A stretch of 64,000 nucleotides of DNA. Source: Budorcas taxicolor (Eukaryota; Chordata; Mammalia; Artiodactyla; Bovidae). The notes beneath the pieces are model-generated. The model saw nothing but the letters and a program-made list of their open reading frames with translations. It was not told where the DNA came from and made no database searches. Made by a program: the position numbers and the translations under genes. The stretch spans positions 53,989,272 to 54,053,271 of the forward strand of contig NC_068910.1 in NCBI RefSeq assembly GCF_023091745.1, read 5' to 3'. Each line of letters opens with the position of its first letter. Within the stretch, counting starts at the first letter, position 1. Below, one piece after another: positions 21,203 to 32,101 of this stretch.

Positions 21203-21786
21203 CCTCTGACTGCAAGTCAGTTTTCGACATCTGCCCCAGCCCGCCTCCTCTAGGCGGAAAGCCAGACTGGCAGCCCTTCCCTTGCTGACCTTGCCTCCAT
21301 TGCCCAAGGACTCTGCTGTGTACACAGAGCTTCACCTTCTGCCCCCTCGCTCAGGCTCTTTCACAGCCATCTCTGCTGGCCCTTTGCAGATGGATCTGTT
21401 AGTATTAACTCAGTTATCAGTTCACTCTTATCGCAGTCACCACAACAGCTCTTACTGAAATTTACTTTTATGATAGACATGAATGGAATCTGGCTCCTAA
21501 GTGACTCACAAGTGTTTCCCTGCCTCCTGGAAAAAGCCCAGCTGAGGCTGTGTGCAGGGGGAGTTGGAATGTTCACTGGCAGGAACCACACTCTGAAATG
21601 CCTTTAGGAAACCACTCAGGACTCCACCTAGACTTTCTTACTCACGTGAGTTCCAGGCTCCTACCGTGTGTCATCTCAAAAGGCAAGGCCTCTTTTATTT
21701 TGTAAACTTGTAACTATGACCAAAAAAAAAAAAGCAGGTTAAGGGAAATGAAATACTGTAGGTTATCTCAGACTGCAAATTAATTA
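21203..21786. other. Unique sequence, nothing recognised
   Basis: No gene or repeat named. A-run at 21721-21732. Confidence 0.45.
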
Positions 21787-22010
21787 ATTAATAATTTTTT
21801 AAATTGGAGGTTAATTGCTTTACAGTGTTGTGTTGGTCTCATACAATGATGTGAATCAGTCATAATTATATATATATCCCATCTCTCCAGAGCCTCTCTC
21901 CCCTCCCCTACCCGCTCTAGGTCATCACAGAGCAACTGAGCTGAGCTCCCTCCTGCTATACAGCAGCTTCCCACTAGCTATCTATCTTACACATGGTACT
22001 GTTTACATAT
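21787..22010 (-). mobile_element. Ruminant L1 3' end
   Basis: Antisense 3' terminus: reversed A-rich tail at 21780-21802, 'ggaggttaattgctttacag', 'ctctaggtcatcacagagca' and 'ctgagctccctcctgctata'. Short 5'-truncated insertion (about 225 bp). Confidence 0.85.
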
Positions 22011-22129
22011 GGGCTTCCCTGGTAGTTCAGCTGGTAAACAATCTGCCTGCAATGCAGGAGACCCTGGTTCAATTCCTGGGTTGGAAAGACCCCCTGAAGA
22101 GGGGATAGGCTACCCACTCCAGTATTCTT
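22011..22129 (+). mobile_element. Bov-tA SINE, 3'-truncated
   Basis: Head and first half of the body only, ending at 'cactccagtattctt', where a second Bov-tA starts without a gap. Confidence 0.88.
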
Positions 22130-22339
22130 GGACTTCCCTCCTGGCTCAGTCAGTAAAGAATCCGCCTGCAGGGCAAGAGACCTGGGTTCGATCCCTGGGT
22201 TGGGAAGATCCCCTGGAGGAAGGCGTGGCAACCCACTCCACTGTGCTTGCCTGGAGAATCCCATGGACAGAGGAGCCTGGCTGGCTACAGTCCATGAGGT
22301 TGCAAAGAGTCAGACATGACTGAGCAACGAGCAACAACC
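22130..22339 (+). mobile_element. Bov-tA SINE, abutting
   Basis: Complete copy from 'ggacttccctcctggctcag' to 'catgactgagcaacgagcaa'. It appears to have inserted into, or been joined to, the truncated copy just upstream. Confidence 0.9.
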
Positions 22340-23745
22340 ATGTTTCAGTTACAACTACCGTATAATCAGCTGCCCTAAAGGTTAGTAGCCAAAAACGATC
22401 ATTTTGTTACGCCCACGGACACTCTGTATCAGGAATTCAACAAGAGTGCAACGGATTCCCTAGATAGAAACGCTTCAAGGCTACCGGTGACCCCACTGCT
22501 GGGGCTGGAAGTATCTGGAAGCGTCTTCACTCCCATGTCCAGTGGTTGGTGTTGGCTACTGGATGTGACCTTTGTGGGGGTTGTCAGCAGGATACCTGAC
22601 CTAGGCTTCTGTGTGCTGGGGTCTTCCTCACAGCATGGCGGCCGGACTCAGGATGTGAAACTGATAGGTGTGTCTCCGGTGCTCCAAAGAACTCTGGTGC
22701 CGTGGTCCTTTATGTCTCAGAGCAGAAAGGAGTTCAGTGGGAGGCCCTGAGACAGAGCAGAAGTGACTTAATAGAATAGGATGCTGGTGCCCTCAAGTGC
22801 TCAGTGGGCTACATTTTTATGATAGAAGAAAGAGGGGGAGGGTAAGAGGATCTTTTTTGTCTTTCTTGAGTAGACATCACGTTTCCAGCATCAGTTCCTC
22901 CCCCAGGTTGGGCAGGGAGTTTTCTTGTCCCTGTGTGGTCAGGCCAGGACTGCCGTAGCACTTTGGAAAAATATTTTCAGGTCTCAGTACAGTGAGGGCC
23001 TTTCATTTTGAAAAATCGCCATTCCATAAATGATTGTTTTTTTGTGTGTGCACAGAGCATGTTTTGGGGGTCATTAACTTGATGACGCTGCTGGGCAGGT
23101 TGTAGGCCTTATTCTCTACTGTTGTTTTATTGTTTGGGGGCACTGTGCAAAGAACATGTCTTAAGGGCCAAAGAGCGTGTTCTGAGAGTTATTAACTCAC
23201 TGAGCTCACTGGGCAGGATGTAGGTCTTATGACACCATTATTTTATTGTTTTGGGGCCTGTCTTGTGCTTCTGTTGCGTGGTTTTGTTGCTAAACAAGCT
23301 AGCTTGATTTTCTTGTTAAGCCAGCCAATTTGGCTTTGATGCCAAATTTGATGCCTAGCGACTTGTTTTTGCTTTGTGAGTCAAGCAAGCCCACATTGTT
23401 TCAGAATTTTTCCATTACTTTCTTGAGGGATCATTAGTCTTATTGTGGTCTCCCAAAGCCCCCATGAAGTTTCTTGTCTATCTATAATTTCCTAATAGGG
23501 TTTCTGAGCTAATAATTTGATTATCCTACTCTATCCCTGTCAGATGTTTCTAACTTGGTGGCTCAGGGCTTCAAAATGAGTGCTTCTGGAGAACCAGGCA
23601 GAAGCCGCATGGAGTTTCACAACCTAGCTTTGAAAGTCACAGGGTATCACTTCCACTGCATTCTGCGGGTTACAGAAGAGCCACGAAGGTATAGAAGACA
23701 TAGACCCTCACCCCTTTGTGGGAGGCATATGGCCGTTTAAACACT
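22340..23745. mobile_element. Ancient repeat split by an unknown insert
   Basis: 22340-22680 and about 23545-23745 look like the two parts of one old mammalian interspersed repeat. The left part has 'catcaggaattcaacaagag' and 'cacagcatggcggccggact'; the right part has 'ggcagaagccgcatggagtt' and 'ctttgaaagtcacagggtat'. I know this phrase order from old copies but cannot name the family with certainty. Confidence 0.4.
22690..23544. mobile_element. Unidentified ~0.85-kb insert with internal duplication
   Basis: Sequence between the two halves of the ancient repeat. It carries two imperfect copies of a ~115-bp block (about 23054-23170 and 23171-23270); each has a 'gtcattaact' or 'gttattaact' start, 'ctgggcagg(t/a)tgtagg', and a 'ttattttattgtttggg' end. 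On the minus strand each block holds an aataaaa. LTR-like, family unknown. Confidence 0.4.
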
Positions 23746-24171
23746 TGTCCCCAGTGGGCTGAGGAGGTAGGGGGGCTCGTGGAGTGGTCTGTGTGCTGGA
23801 GTTTCTGGCGTGGAGCAGAAACAGGCAGGAAATAGAGCTGTGGATGTGGACGGGGGCCCTGGTGTGAAAACCCTTTGCTGCCTCTGTGACAGGCACCGTC
23901 TCTGACGCTGTGTATCACAGGAGAAACAGAGCTTCGTTTTTCTGTGAGTCAGGCTGCTTCTTCTTTTGAGAAATTCCATCAGGGCGTGGAGACTTAATCT
24001 TGGTTCTGGAAGATCTCTGCCGCTCTGGATCACAGCAGCCCCGTCCTCCCTTCTCTGGGGCGTATGCAGGGGGAGGGAGCCGGGTCAGGGAGAACTGCGG
24101 TCCCACCTGGCATCCGCCCAGATGTGAGTGGCCCACTTTGTCCCGGAATGTGATTCGCCATGTTGCCCCTT
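23746..24171. other. Unique, G+C-richer sequence
   Basis: Overlapping frames of 62-98 codons on the minus strand (23670-24205) have no recognisable domain and no exon-like consistency between frames. Left as non-coding. Confidence 0.45.
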
Positions 24172-24184
24172 CCTGCTGCTCTTC

Positions 24185-24450
24185 TGCCTTTGGATGTTTA
24201 TTCATTTACTACTTCTGCCTGCACTGAGCCTTACTTGCTGCGTGGGGCTTTTCTCTAGTTGTGGCAAGCAGGGGCTACTCTCTAGCTGCAGTGCATGGAC
24301 TTCCCATTGGGGTGGCTTCCCTTGTTGCAGAGCCTGGGCTCGAGAATGCATAGACTGAGTTGCCCCTCAGCAAGTGGAATCTTCCGGGACCAGGGCTCGA
24401 GTCTTCTGTACTGGCACGTGGGTTCTTAACCAATGGACCACCAGAGAGGC
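24185..24450 (-). mobile_element. CHR-type SINE, long form
   Basis: Reversed long variant with 'tctagttgtggcaagcaggg' in its extra middle part. TSD cctgctgctcttc (24172-24184) versus cctgctgttcttc (24451-24463). Confidence 0.88.
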
Positions 24451-24463
24451 CCTGCTGTTCTTC

Positions 24464-24679
24464 CTGAGATCCACTCTGGTTCACCTAGAACCGCCTGTTC
24501 ACTGGACTTGGGGGTGGGGGTGGTAGAAAGGGGATTCGGCTGCTCTCCGGCACCACCCTGGGGCTGCAGGGAACTCTGGAGGTGCTTTGCTATCTTCTCT
24601 GTCTACCGACTGCCATTCACTCCTGTGCCAGGCCAGTTGCACAGAGACACAGAGGTAACAATCAGGCTCCTTCCCCGCT
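24464..24679. other. Unique sequence
   Basis: Contains a G-rich run at about 24509-24523. The 177-codon plus frame (24433-24966) joins SINE, unique and antisense BovB sequence, so it is not a gene. Confidence 0.5.
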
Positions 24680-25571
24680 GTCATTGTTCAGTCACTCAGT
24701 TGTGTCTGACTCTGCCACCCCATGAACTGCAGCGTCCAGGTTTCCCTGTCCTTCCCCGTCTCCCAGAGTTTGCTCAGACTCATGTCATTGAATCAGTGAT
24801 GCCATCCAACCATCTCATCCTCTGTCATCCCCTTCTCCTCCTGCCCTCAATCTTTCCCAGCATCAGGGTCTTTTCCAATGAATCGGCTCGGCTCTTCACA
24901 TCAGGTGACCAAAGTATTGGAGCTTCAGCTTCAGCATCAGTCTTTCCAATGAATATTCAGGGTTGATTTCCTTTAGGATTGACTGGTTTGGTCTCCTTGC
25001 AGTCCAAGAGACTCTCAAGAGTCTTCTCCAGCTCCACAGTTCAAAAGCATCAATTCTTCGGCGCTCTGCTTTCTTTATAGTCCAACTCTCACATCCATAC
25101 ATGACTACTGGAAAAACCGTAGCTTTGACTAGATGGATCTTTGTTGGCAAAGTGATGTCTCTGCTTTTTAATATACTGTCCAGGTTTGTCATAGCTTTTC
25201 TTCCAAGGAGCAAGCATCTTTTATTTATTTATTTTTTCATTTTATTTTTATTATTATTTTTTATTTTACTTAACAATACTGTATTGGTTTTGTCATACAC
25301 TGACATGAATCCGCCGTGGGTGTATATGAGTTCTCAATCCTGAACCCCCTCCCACCTCCCTCCCCATATCATCTCTCTGGGTCATCCCAGTACACCAGCC
25401 CCGAGCATCCTGTATCCTGTTTCAAGGCTGCAGTCACCATCCACGGTGATTTTGGAGCCCAAGAAAATAAAGTCTGTCACTGTTTCCATTGTTTCCCCAT
25501 CTATTTCCCATGAGGTGATGAAACCAGATGCCATGATCTTCAGTTTTTGAATGTTAAGTTTTAAGCCAGCT
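24680..25571 (-). mobile_element. BovB LINE 3' fragment, split by L1
   Basis: 24680-25220 holds the 3' end and C-terminal coding part; 25422-25571 continues it (MASGFITSWEIDGETMETV in the minus frame). The 25221-25421 L1 tail interrupts it. The minus frame 24896-25213 encodes SILKSRDITLPTKIHLVKA and CESWTIKKAERRRIDAFELW. Confidence 0.93.
25221..25421 (-). mobile_element. Ruminant L1 3' end inside BovB
   Basis: Reversed A-rich tail (25221-25270), 'actgtattggttttgtcata', 'gacatgaatccgccgtgggt' and 'gtcatcccagtacaccagcc'. Heavily 5'-truncated (about 200 bp). It is younger than the BovB that it interrupts. Confidence 0.88.
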
Positions 25572-26154
25572 ATAGAAGCCAGACTTCCCTTTAGACCCTC
25601 CGAATCTATCTGGTGTCTCTCCCTCACTCCCTTGCCTCTCAAAAATCCAAGTTCCCTCCCCTGCCAGTTTCAAGTAGAAGCTGCACTGAATTGCTATTTC
25701 AGATAAAACTGAGAGATACCATTCTTTGGGGAAATAGTTTTACCATTTTCCCTTATCTTTTTTCCACCCCAAGCAAGGATTCCTTAAATTCTAACCCAAC
25801 GTTAATCCCCTGAGGCTGGGAATTTGACCACATCCTTCCAAAACCTTTTGTATTTATGCCCAGAGGATCTCACTTTTCCAAACTCAAACGTAAAGATAGG
25901 ACTCAGGTCCTGGAGTCACCCCATCCCTGAGGCAGAGCCGAGGGAAGGACAGCTTCTCCCGAAAGAGAAGGTCTAGGGAGTGGGAGTGAAGAGAGAGAGC
26001 ACTGATCATCTCATAAAAAACCCCCTTGACTAACCTGGTGAGGGAGACACGGAGGCCCCACTCAGAGCCCCTCCAAGGAAGGACTGGCCCCCCAGCTCTG
26101 CAAAGTACGTTTGTCTGGCAGCTTCCAGCTGCTACAGGATCTGCCTCAGCTTTT
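25572..26154. other. Unique sequence, nothing recognised
   Basis: No gene or named repeat. C-rich in the second half. Confidence 0.45.
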
Positions 26155-27065
26155 AAAAAAATTGTGGTAAAATGTACATAACATAAAATTTACCATCAGT
26201 ATATTTAGTACATTCACAATATTATGCAGCCATCACCCCTAACTGGGCCCGGAACATCTCTGCCCCCAAGGAAACCCCAAATGCATTGAGGCAATCCGTC
26301 TTTTGCTCCCTCCCCCCAGCTCCTGTCAACTTCTGATCTCCTTTCTGTCTCTGTGGATTTGTCTTTTCTGGACATTTCATATACATGGACGGTAAGGCCT
26401 TTGTAGCTGGTTTCCTTCACCTAACACATTTATAGGTTCCTCCACTGGCCATTGTGAACAATACTGCCGTGAGTATTTGTGGGTAAGTTTTCATTTGAAC
26501 ACCTGTTTGAGTTATTTTGGGTATGTTAACTTAGGAATGGCCCTTCAGGGTCATGTGGTAGTTTTATGTTTAACTTACTGAGGAACCACCAAACTGTCTT
26601 CCACACCGTTTTACATTTCCATTAGCAATGTTTAAGACTTCCAAGATTTTCACATCCTCGTCAGCACTTGTTCTGTTGTTTTGATCATAGCTGTCTTAGC
26701 GGATGGGCAGTGGTATCTCATTGTGTGTGTTCTTAAAGAAAAAAAATTATTTATTTGGCTGAGTCATGGCACACGGGACCTTTCGTTGTGGCACATGGAT
26801 TCTCTCGTGGTGGTGCTCAGGCTCAGAAGTTACGGTGCAAGGACTTCCTTACTCCATCGAGTGTGGGATCCTAGTTCTACCAGGGATCTAACCTGCGTAC
26901 CTTGCATTGCAAGGTGGATTCTTAACCACTGGACCATTAGGGAAGTCCTTCACTGTGGTTTTGATTTGCATTTCTCCAGTGATTAATAACAGTGAAGACC
27001 TTTTCATTTGTCCCTTAGCCATTTGTATATCTTTGGAAAAATGTCTATTCAATGTCTTTGCCTGT
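26155..27065 (-). mobile_element. L1 3' part with ORF2 end, split by CHR SINE
   Basis: Antisense L1: 3' untranslated part at about 26155-26700, then the C-terminal ORF2 coding part at 26949-27065. In the minus frame the latter reads LNRHFSKDIQMAKGQMKRSS and then ITGEMQIKTTV, the characteristic end of L1 ORF2. Interrupted by the SINE at 26737-26948. Confidence 0.85.
26737..26948 (-). mobile_element. CHR-type SINE inside L1
   Basis: Reversed copy from 'attatttatttggctgagtc' to 'ctggaccattagggaagtcc'. Flanks show a tcattgtgtg / tcactgtggt duplication that restores the L1 reading 'tcattgtggttttgatttgc'. Confidence 0.88.
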
Positions 27066-27217
27066 TTTTTTTTTTTTAGGTTTTTTTGGGGGGATGGTGA
27101 TGAGAGGGGCCACACCTGGTGGCTGGTGGGATCTTAGTTCTTCCACCAGGGACTGAACCCTGGGCCCTGGCAGTGAAAGTGCTGAGTCCTAACCACGGGA
27201 CCACCAGGAAATTCCTG
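27066..27217 (-). mobile_element. CHR-type SINE
   Basis: Reversed copy beginning in a T-run (27066-27078) and ending 'gggaccaccaggaaattcct'. Inserted just 5' of the preceding L1 sequence; cctgttt repeats on both sides. Confidence 0.85.
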
Positions 27218-27221
27218 TTTG

Positions 27222-27412
27222 TTTTCTTTAAATTGAAGTATAGTTGATTTACACTGTTGTGTTAGTTTCAAGTGTACGGCAAAGTGATTAAGTTTTGTAT
27301 ATGTATATATATATCCTTTTCCAGATTTTTTTCCTTTATAGGTTATTACAAAATAGTGAATGTAATTCATTCCCTGTCCTACATGCTGGGTCCTTGCTGG
27401 TTATTGTTTCTT
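27222..27412 (-). mobile_element. L1 3' end fragment
   Basis: 'gaagtatagttgatttacac', 'gtacggcaaagtgattaagt' and 'ttcattccctgtcctacatg' are the antisense 3' terminal phrases of artiodactyl L1. Confidence 0.82.
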
Positions 27413-27434
27413 CTTAAAGCAATCTGGGTAATTT

Positions 27435-27545
27435 TTCTGGAAGGAGCTGCACACCACAGCTTGAGAAATTTCCCCAACCAGGGATCGAAACCAATCCCCC
27501 TTAATGGAAGCTTGGAGTCTTAACCACTGGACCACCTGTAAAGTC
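27435..27545 (-). mobile_element. CHR-type SINE with 11-bp TSD
   Basis: Reversed, diverged copy ('aaccagggatcgaaaccaat', 'actggaccacctgtaaagtc'). Perfect TSD ctgggtaattt at 27424-27434 and 27546-27556. Confidence 0.9.
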
Positions 27546-27556
27546 CTGGGTAATTT

Positions 27557-27899
27557 ATATTTTCTGCAAGTTCACCAATTTCACTTAAATTTTCAAATTC
27601 ATTACTTATAAACATGCTCACATATAATCGAATTTTATAATCAAAATTGTGTCATATAGGAAATTTAGAAAAGAGAAAATAAAAACCACTTATAATTAAT
27701 TTAAAGAGAGAATATCACTGTTAACATTTAGGGGTATTTCCTCTGTTTTCTTTTAAGTTCAAAACAAATTCTACATCTTCATTTTTATACCTCTGTTAAA
27801 ATGCAATGCAACAGGGCCAAAATGGAGTCACTTATGCTACACCTCATAAATACCAAAGAATCTTAATTACAATTTCATCCTCTCCCAGAAATGGAATCG
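27557..27899. other. AT-rich unique sequence
   Basis: Probably old diverged sequence. Nothing recognised. Confidence 0.45.
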
Positions 27900-28022
27900 A
27901 CTTTTTTGGTTTTTTTTAGCTGCACTGCGTGGCTTGTGGGATCTTTGTTCCCTGACTGGGGATTGAACCCCTGGCCCTCCACAGTGCAAGGGCAGAGTCC
28001 TGACCATTGCAGGGAACTGCAG
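27900..28022 (-). mobile_element. CHR-type SINE
   Basis: Reversed copy with 'agctgcactgcgtggcttgt' and 'gattgaacccctggccctcc'. The head is altered (ccattgcagggaactgcagg instead of the usual ccaccaggg...). Confidence 0.8.
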
Positions 28023-28221
28023 GAATCTTAAGCCAGTCAATCTGAAACGACCTGATCGACACTGTCAGGCAACCTGCCTGATAGAGCACTATAGTCCCCT
28101 AAAGGAACGTGACTTTACAGTCACCAACCCACTTTTTTGCCTAGTACAGCTTCCTTATTCCTGCTTCCCTCTGGCTACAAAAATCTTTCATTTTATTGGT
28201 CTGCCATAATAAAGAATGGAA
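28023..28221 (+). mobile_element. Possible LTR fragment
   Basis: 'ctctggctacaaaaatcttt' (TATA-like) followed 40 bp later by 'aataaagaatgg' (polyadenylation signal) resembles the promoter-to-R part of a class I retroviral LTR. No termini or TSD visible, so this is a weak call. Confidence 0.3.
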
Positions 28222-28655
28222 TCTTGCTATTTGAAACAACATGAATGGCATTGTGCAAAGTGAAATAAGTCAGATAAAGACAAATACTGTATGATTTCAC
28301 TTATAAGTAGAATCTAAAAATGAAAGCAAATGAGCAAAGATAATAAAACAGAAGAATATTCATAAGTAAAGAAAACAAACTGGTGATTGCCAAGGGAAAG
28401 CTTGAGGGATGCATGAAGTAAGTGAGGGAGATTAAGAAGTACAAGCTTCCAGTTATAAAATAGCAAATCACAGGTATGTAATATATAGAATGGGGAATAT
28501 TGTCAATAATATTGTAATAATATTGCAAATGTATGGGTAACAGAAGGGAGCTGGACTTATCTTGGTGATCATTTTATAGGGTATAAAAATATTGAATGAC
28601 TGTGTTGTACATCTGAAACTAATACTGTAATTCAATCGTTCTTCATTAAAAAAAA
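28222..28655 (+). mobile_element. L1 3' end
   Basis: Sense-strand L1 3' phrases in order: 'gtgaaataagtcagataaag', 'tgatttcacttataagtaga', 'tgactgtgttgtacatctga', then an A-tail at 28647-28654. No coding part remains. Confidence 0.85.
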
Positions 28656-29036
28656 GTCTTCCATTCTGTGCAGCACCTCAGAGCTCCTTTCCATCTGCTA
28701 GATTAGATGCTGCCTGGTTTGAATCCATTTTTGCTCAAGCCCAAAAATTTCAATAAGCCTCAGTTTATTTTTATACATCTCCTTTAGAATTTCTATTTTC
28801 TTTTCTTTTTTTAAAATAAATTTTTAATGAAAGCTCTTCTGATGACTTCTTTAATAGCTCCTAAAATTTTTATATTAATCTTTTTCTTTTCTAGGTAGTT
28901 GATTAATAATTATTTTAATTTACCCTTGTAGTTTACTTGGAGTAGTCCTTCAGTTTATCTTCACTTCTAGATAAGGGTTTTGTCCGTTTATTTTATTCTT
29001 CTGGTCTAGGGTATGGTTTTGTTTTGTTTTGAACAA
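28656..29036. other. AT-rich unique sequence
   Basis: Nothing recognised. TG-repeat at 29044-29061 at the tail of the next SINE. Confidence 0.45.
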
Positions 29037-29061
29037 AACAGCTTTGTGTGTGTGTGTGTGA

Positions 29062-29257
29062 ATATGCTTAGTTGCTCAGTTGTGGTTGACTCTTTGTGAC
29101 TCCGTGGACTGTAGCATGCCAGGCTCCTCTGTCCATGAGATTTCCCAGGCAAGAATACTGAAGTGGATTGTCATTTTTTCTTCCAGGGGATCTTCAGAAC
29201 CCACATCTCGTGCATTGGCAGGTGAATTCTTCACCACTGCACCACCTGGGAATCTTG
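29062..29257 (-). mobile_element. Bov-tA SINE
   Basis: Antisense copy preceded by a (TG)n stretch (29044-29061). TSD aacagcttt at about 29037-29045 and 29258-29266. Confidence 0.88.
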
Positions 29258-29850
29258 AACAGCTTTATTGAATTATAAATTTAAGTATCATAAAATTCAT
29301 CCATGGTTAGGTGGACAATTCAGTGATTTTCAGTAAAGGTACTGAGTTGTGCAACCATCACCACCATCCACTTTAACACATTTCTGTCATGGTGTTTCAT
29401 ACCTCATGGCTGCTTTTTGTTTCTAATATTTATTTGGCTGCATGGGGTTAGTTGTGGCACATGGGATCTTCACTGCATCATGTGGGGTCTTTTTGTTGGG
29501 GTGCATGGGCTCTCTCTTTGTGGCACCAGGACTCCAGGCTACCCAGGCTTAGTGGTTGTGGCATGTGGGCTGTGGCATATGGGGTCTTCTCTGACAAGGG
29601 ATCGTACTTGTGTTGCCTGCATTGGTGGGTGGATTCTCAACCACTGGACCGCCAGGATGTCCCAGTAACTCACGGGTGTTTGCAGTTAGCCCTCCTCCCC
29701 AGCTCCAGCCCCAGGCAACCCTTCATCTGCTTTCTGTATCAGCAGTGTTGCTCTTTCTGGACACTTCATGTAATGGAATCATATAATATCCAGTCTTTCC
29801 TGCCTGGCTTCTTTCACTAACCTTAATGTTTTTGAGGCCTACCCATGGAT
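29258..29850 (-). mobile_element. Old L1 3' part split by CHR SINE
   Basis: Antisense: 'agctttattgaattataaat', 'gagttgtgcaaccatcacca' at 29258-29414, continuing with 'ctggacacttcatgtaatgg' and 'ctgcctggcttctttcacta' at 29665-29850. Interrupted by the SINE at 29415-29664. Confidence 0.78.
29415..29664 (-). mobile_element. CHR-type SINE, long form, inside L1
   Basis: Reversed, with an expanded middle in which 'ggcatgtggg' and 'ggcatatggg' recur (29558-29584), an early form of the internal duplication expanded at 34.8-35.6 kb. The flanking acctcatggctg / aactcacgggtg is a plausible degraded TSD. Confidence 0.82.
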
Positions 29851-29857
29851 CAGTTGT

Positions 29858-30075
29858 GGCTTCCCAGGTGGCACTTGAGGTAAAGAACCTGCCTGCTAAT
29901 ACAGGAGACATAAGAGATGTGGGTTTGATCCCTGGGCCTGGAAGATCCTCTGGAGAAGGAAATGGCAACCCACTCCAGTATTCTTGCCTAGAAAATCCCA
30001 TGGACAGAGGAGCCTGGCAGTCTACAGTCCATGGGGCTGCAAAGAGTCAGACACGACTGAAGGGACTTCGCACAT
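29858..30075 (+). mobile_element. Bov-tA SINE
   Basis: Near-consensus full-length copy, including a well-formed B-box-like 'gggtttgatccctgggcc'. Confidence 0.93.
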
Positions 30076-30253
30076 TACCTGTGTCAGTACTTCTGATTTT
30101 TTAGGTTTATTCACCTACACTTTTCTGGTGGTTTTCCCCTAGATTCAGGCAGAAATCAGCACTTTGCCAAGGTCTCCAGAGGACCTTTCACAAATCTCTG
30201 GGACTTTCTCTCAGCATAACTCCCTGACTCCTGGTTCAGTACTCCAGGTTTTT

Positions 30254-30608
30254 GTTTTTTTTTTTTAATTTTGTTTATTCATTGATTTATGACCGTGCTG
30301 GGTCTTCATTGCTGTGTGGGTTTTTCTCTAGTTGCTGCAGGGAGGAACTGTTCTCTAGTTTCAGGGAGCAGGCTTCTCGCGGCAGTGGCTTGTAGAGCGC
30401 TGCTTCTGGGGCACGAAGGCTTCAGGAGCTGAGCTACATGGGCTCAGTAGCTGCAGTTCCCCGGCTCTCCCCCCACAGTAGGTGCGGTGCATGGGCTTAT
30501 TTCCTCTGCTGCTCCCCTCCATGTGGGATCTTCCTGGGCCAGGGATCGAACCTTTGTCTCCTGCATTGGCGAGCGGCTTCCTAACCACTGAACCACCAGG
30601 GAAGCCCC
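30254..30608 (-). mobile_element. CHR-type SINE, longest simple form
   Basis: About 355 bp reversed, with the extended middle: 'tctctagttgctgcagggag', 'ctacatgggctcagtagctg', 'ggtgcggtgcatgggcttat'. Ends with the head 'actgaaccaccagggaagcc'. A full-length long variant. Confidence 0.9.
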
Positions 30609-31498
30609 AGATCCTTCAGCTGTTTCGTAAACTGATTTGCTCTTAAATTTTGCCAACAGTGTGTTTTCCCCACCCCACCGCCCCCAGAGTCCTCAGAACG
30701 ATGCTCTTTTTCCTTTAAAAGCTGAAAAATCTCTTCTAGGATGTACAGATTCTGCCCTCTGTGAAGTGGGAGATGGTCGGCAGGCAGGTGACTGGACTCT
30801 CCTTACCCCTTTCATTGAGGCAGGTGTCAGATTTCTGATGGAGAACCGAACTGCACTGTCTTCCACAACAATTTCTGGGGGCCTATGCAGCTTTCTTCTG
30901 ACAGAAGGAAAACTGTTTTCCGGCTGCTGAACCAGTCCAGGAAGCTGCCCACAGTGCAGTGAGAAGGCTGTCTGCCTCCTGCTTGCTGGGCCCAGCCCTC
31001 CTAGTGAGCTGGGAGGCACAGTCCCTGTCAGCTGGGGTGCGTGTGGAGCCCTTTCTTCCAACACTTACTGTTGGGGGTGCTGCTTGAGAGGATGCTCACT
31101 GCCCAAGATGCAGTGGGTGCATCAGTAATGGTAGATGTTGTCATTGAATGCGGGCGGGTGGGGGCGGGTCCGGGCAGTGATGCCCAACTTTGGTTTAGAC
31201 TAGCTTACATCAAACTAGCTTGCCAAAACTAGTCAGACTTCCGCGTAACTCTTTGATCAGAATGGGGATACAGTAGCTTACTTTTTGGCTCTCCACAGTG
31301 CCGAGAGCCGAGTTGATACTGCTACCAGTATGTTTTACAATCAAAGGCTGCATTTAGCAGAAACGTCTCTTAGGCTTTGCTGTGTGACCTCTGTGTTTTT
31401 CTCGTCTCTCTGTGTCTTTCTGAGGAGCAGCATCTTAGCAAGTTGGGAAGCTGGTGATTCACCCTCTGTTAGCCTTGAGGCAGTCTAAGGATTTTGTG
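30609..31498. other. Unique sequence with weak open frames
   Basis: Overlapping frames of 97 codons (30637-30930, plus) and 123 codons (30693-31064, minus) lack domains, splice context and a second supporting exon. I cannot support a gene, but this is one of the few non-repeat stretches of this length. Confidence 0.4.
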
Positions 31499-31506
31499 TT
31501 TGATTG

Positions 31507-31730
31507 TATGCATGCACTCACTCAGTCGTGTCCAACTCTTTGTGACCCCATGAGACCCCATGGGCTGCAACCCTCCAGGTTTCTTTATCCATGGAATTTT
31601 CCAGGCAAGAATACTGGAGTGGGTTGCCATTTCCTCCTGCTAGGGATCTTCCTGGCCCAAGAATTGAACCAGTGTCTCCTGCGTCCCCTGCATTGGCAGG
31701 CAGATTCTTTACCACTGAGCCACCTGCCCA
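31507..31730 (-). mobile_element. Bov-tA SINE with micro-duplications
   Basis: Antisense copy with two local tandem duplications: 'gaccccatga' twice at about 31543-31562, and 'gtctcctgcgtcccctgc' near 31674. Perfect TSD tttgattg at 31499-31506 and 31731-31738. Confidence 0.92.
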
Positions 31731-31738
31731 TTTGATTG

Positions 31739-31944
31739 GGCGGAAATTAATTTGAAAATTCTTGACAGTTTCAGAATGGAAGCAGAGAGGTGAGTGGGTC
31801 CCAGGTTAGATTCATGACAGGGATGCAGACTAGTCATGGAGTTCCTGCTATTATCTACATAAGACAAAACAGTGGCCTGGCCAGGACAGGGCAACTGATA
31901 TGGAAAGGAGGGAAGAGTTTCTTATGTTTTCCTTAAAACTTTTT
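31739..31944. other. Unique sequence
   Basis: Nothing recognised. Confidence 0.4.
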
Positions 31945-32101
31945 TTTTATTGTGGTAAGATATACGTAACAATGAGGTATGTGGAGTAGTCAGATATGTA
32001 GAGATAGAAAGTAGAATGATGGTTAGTTAGCAGAGGTGTGGGGAGGGAGGATGAGAAGGTAGTGTTTAGTGGGCACAGAGTTTCAGTTTTATAAGATGAG
32101 G

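Noticed and set aside
24433..24966. 177-codon open frame on the plus strand
   Set aside because: It runs through a reversed SINE end, unique DNA and antisense BovB, so it cannot be a single gene.
30637..31064. Frames of 97 (plus) and 123 (minus) codons in non-repeat sequence
   Set aside because: They overlap on opposite strands, with no domain, no splice context and no second exon. Not enough to call a gene.
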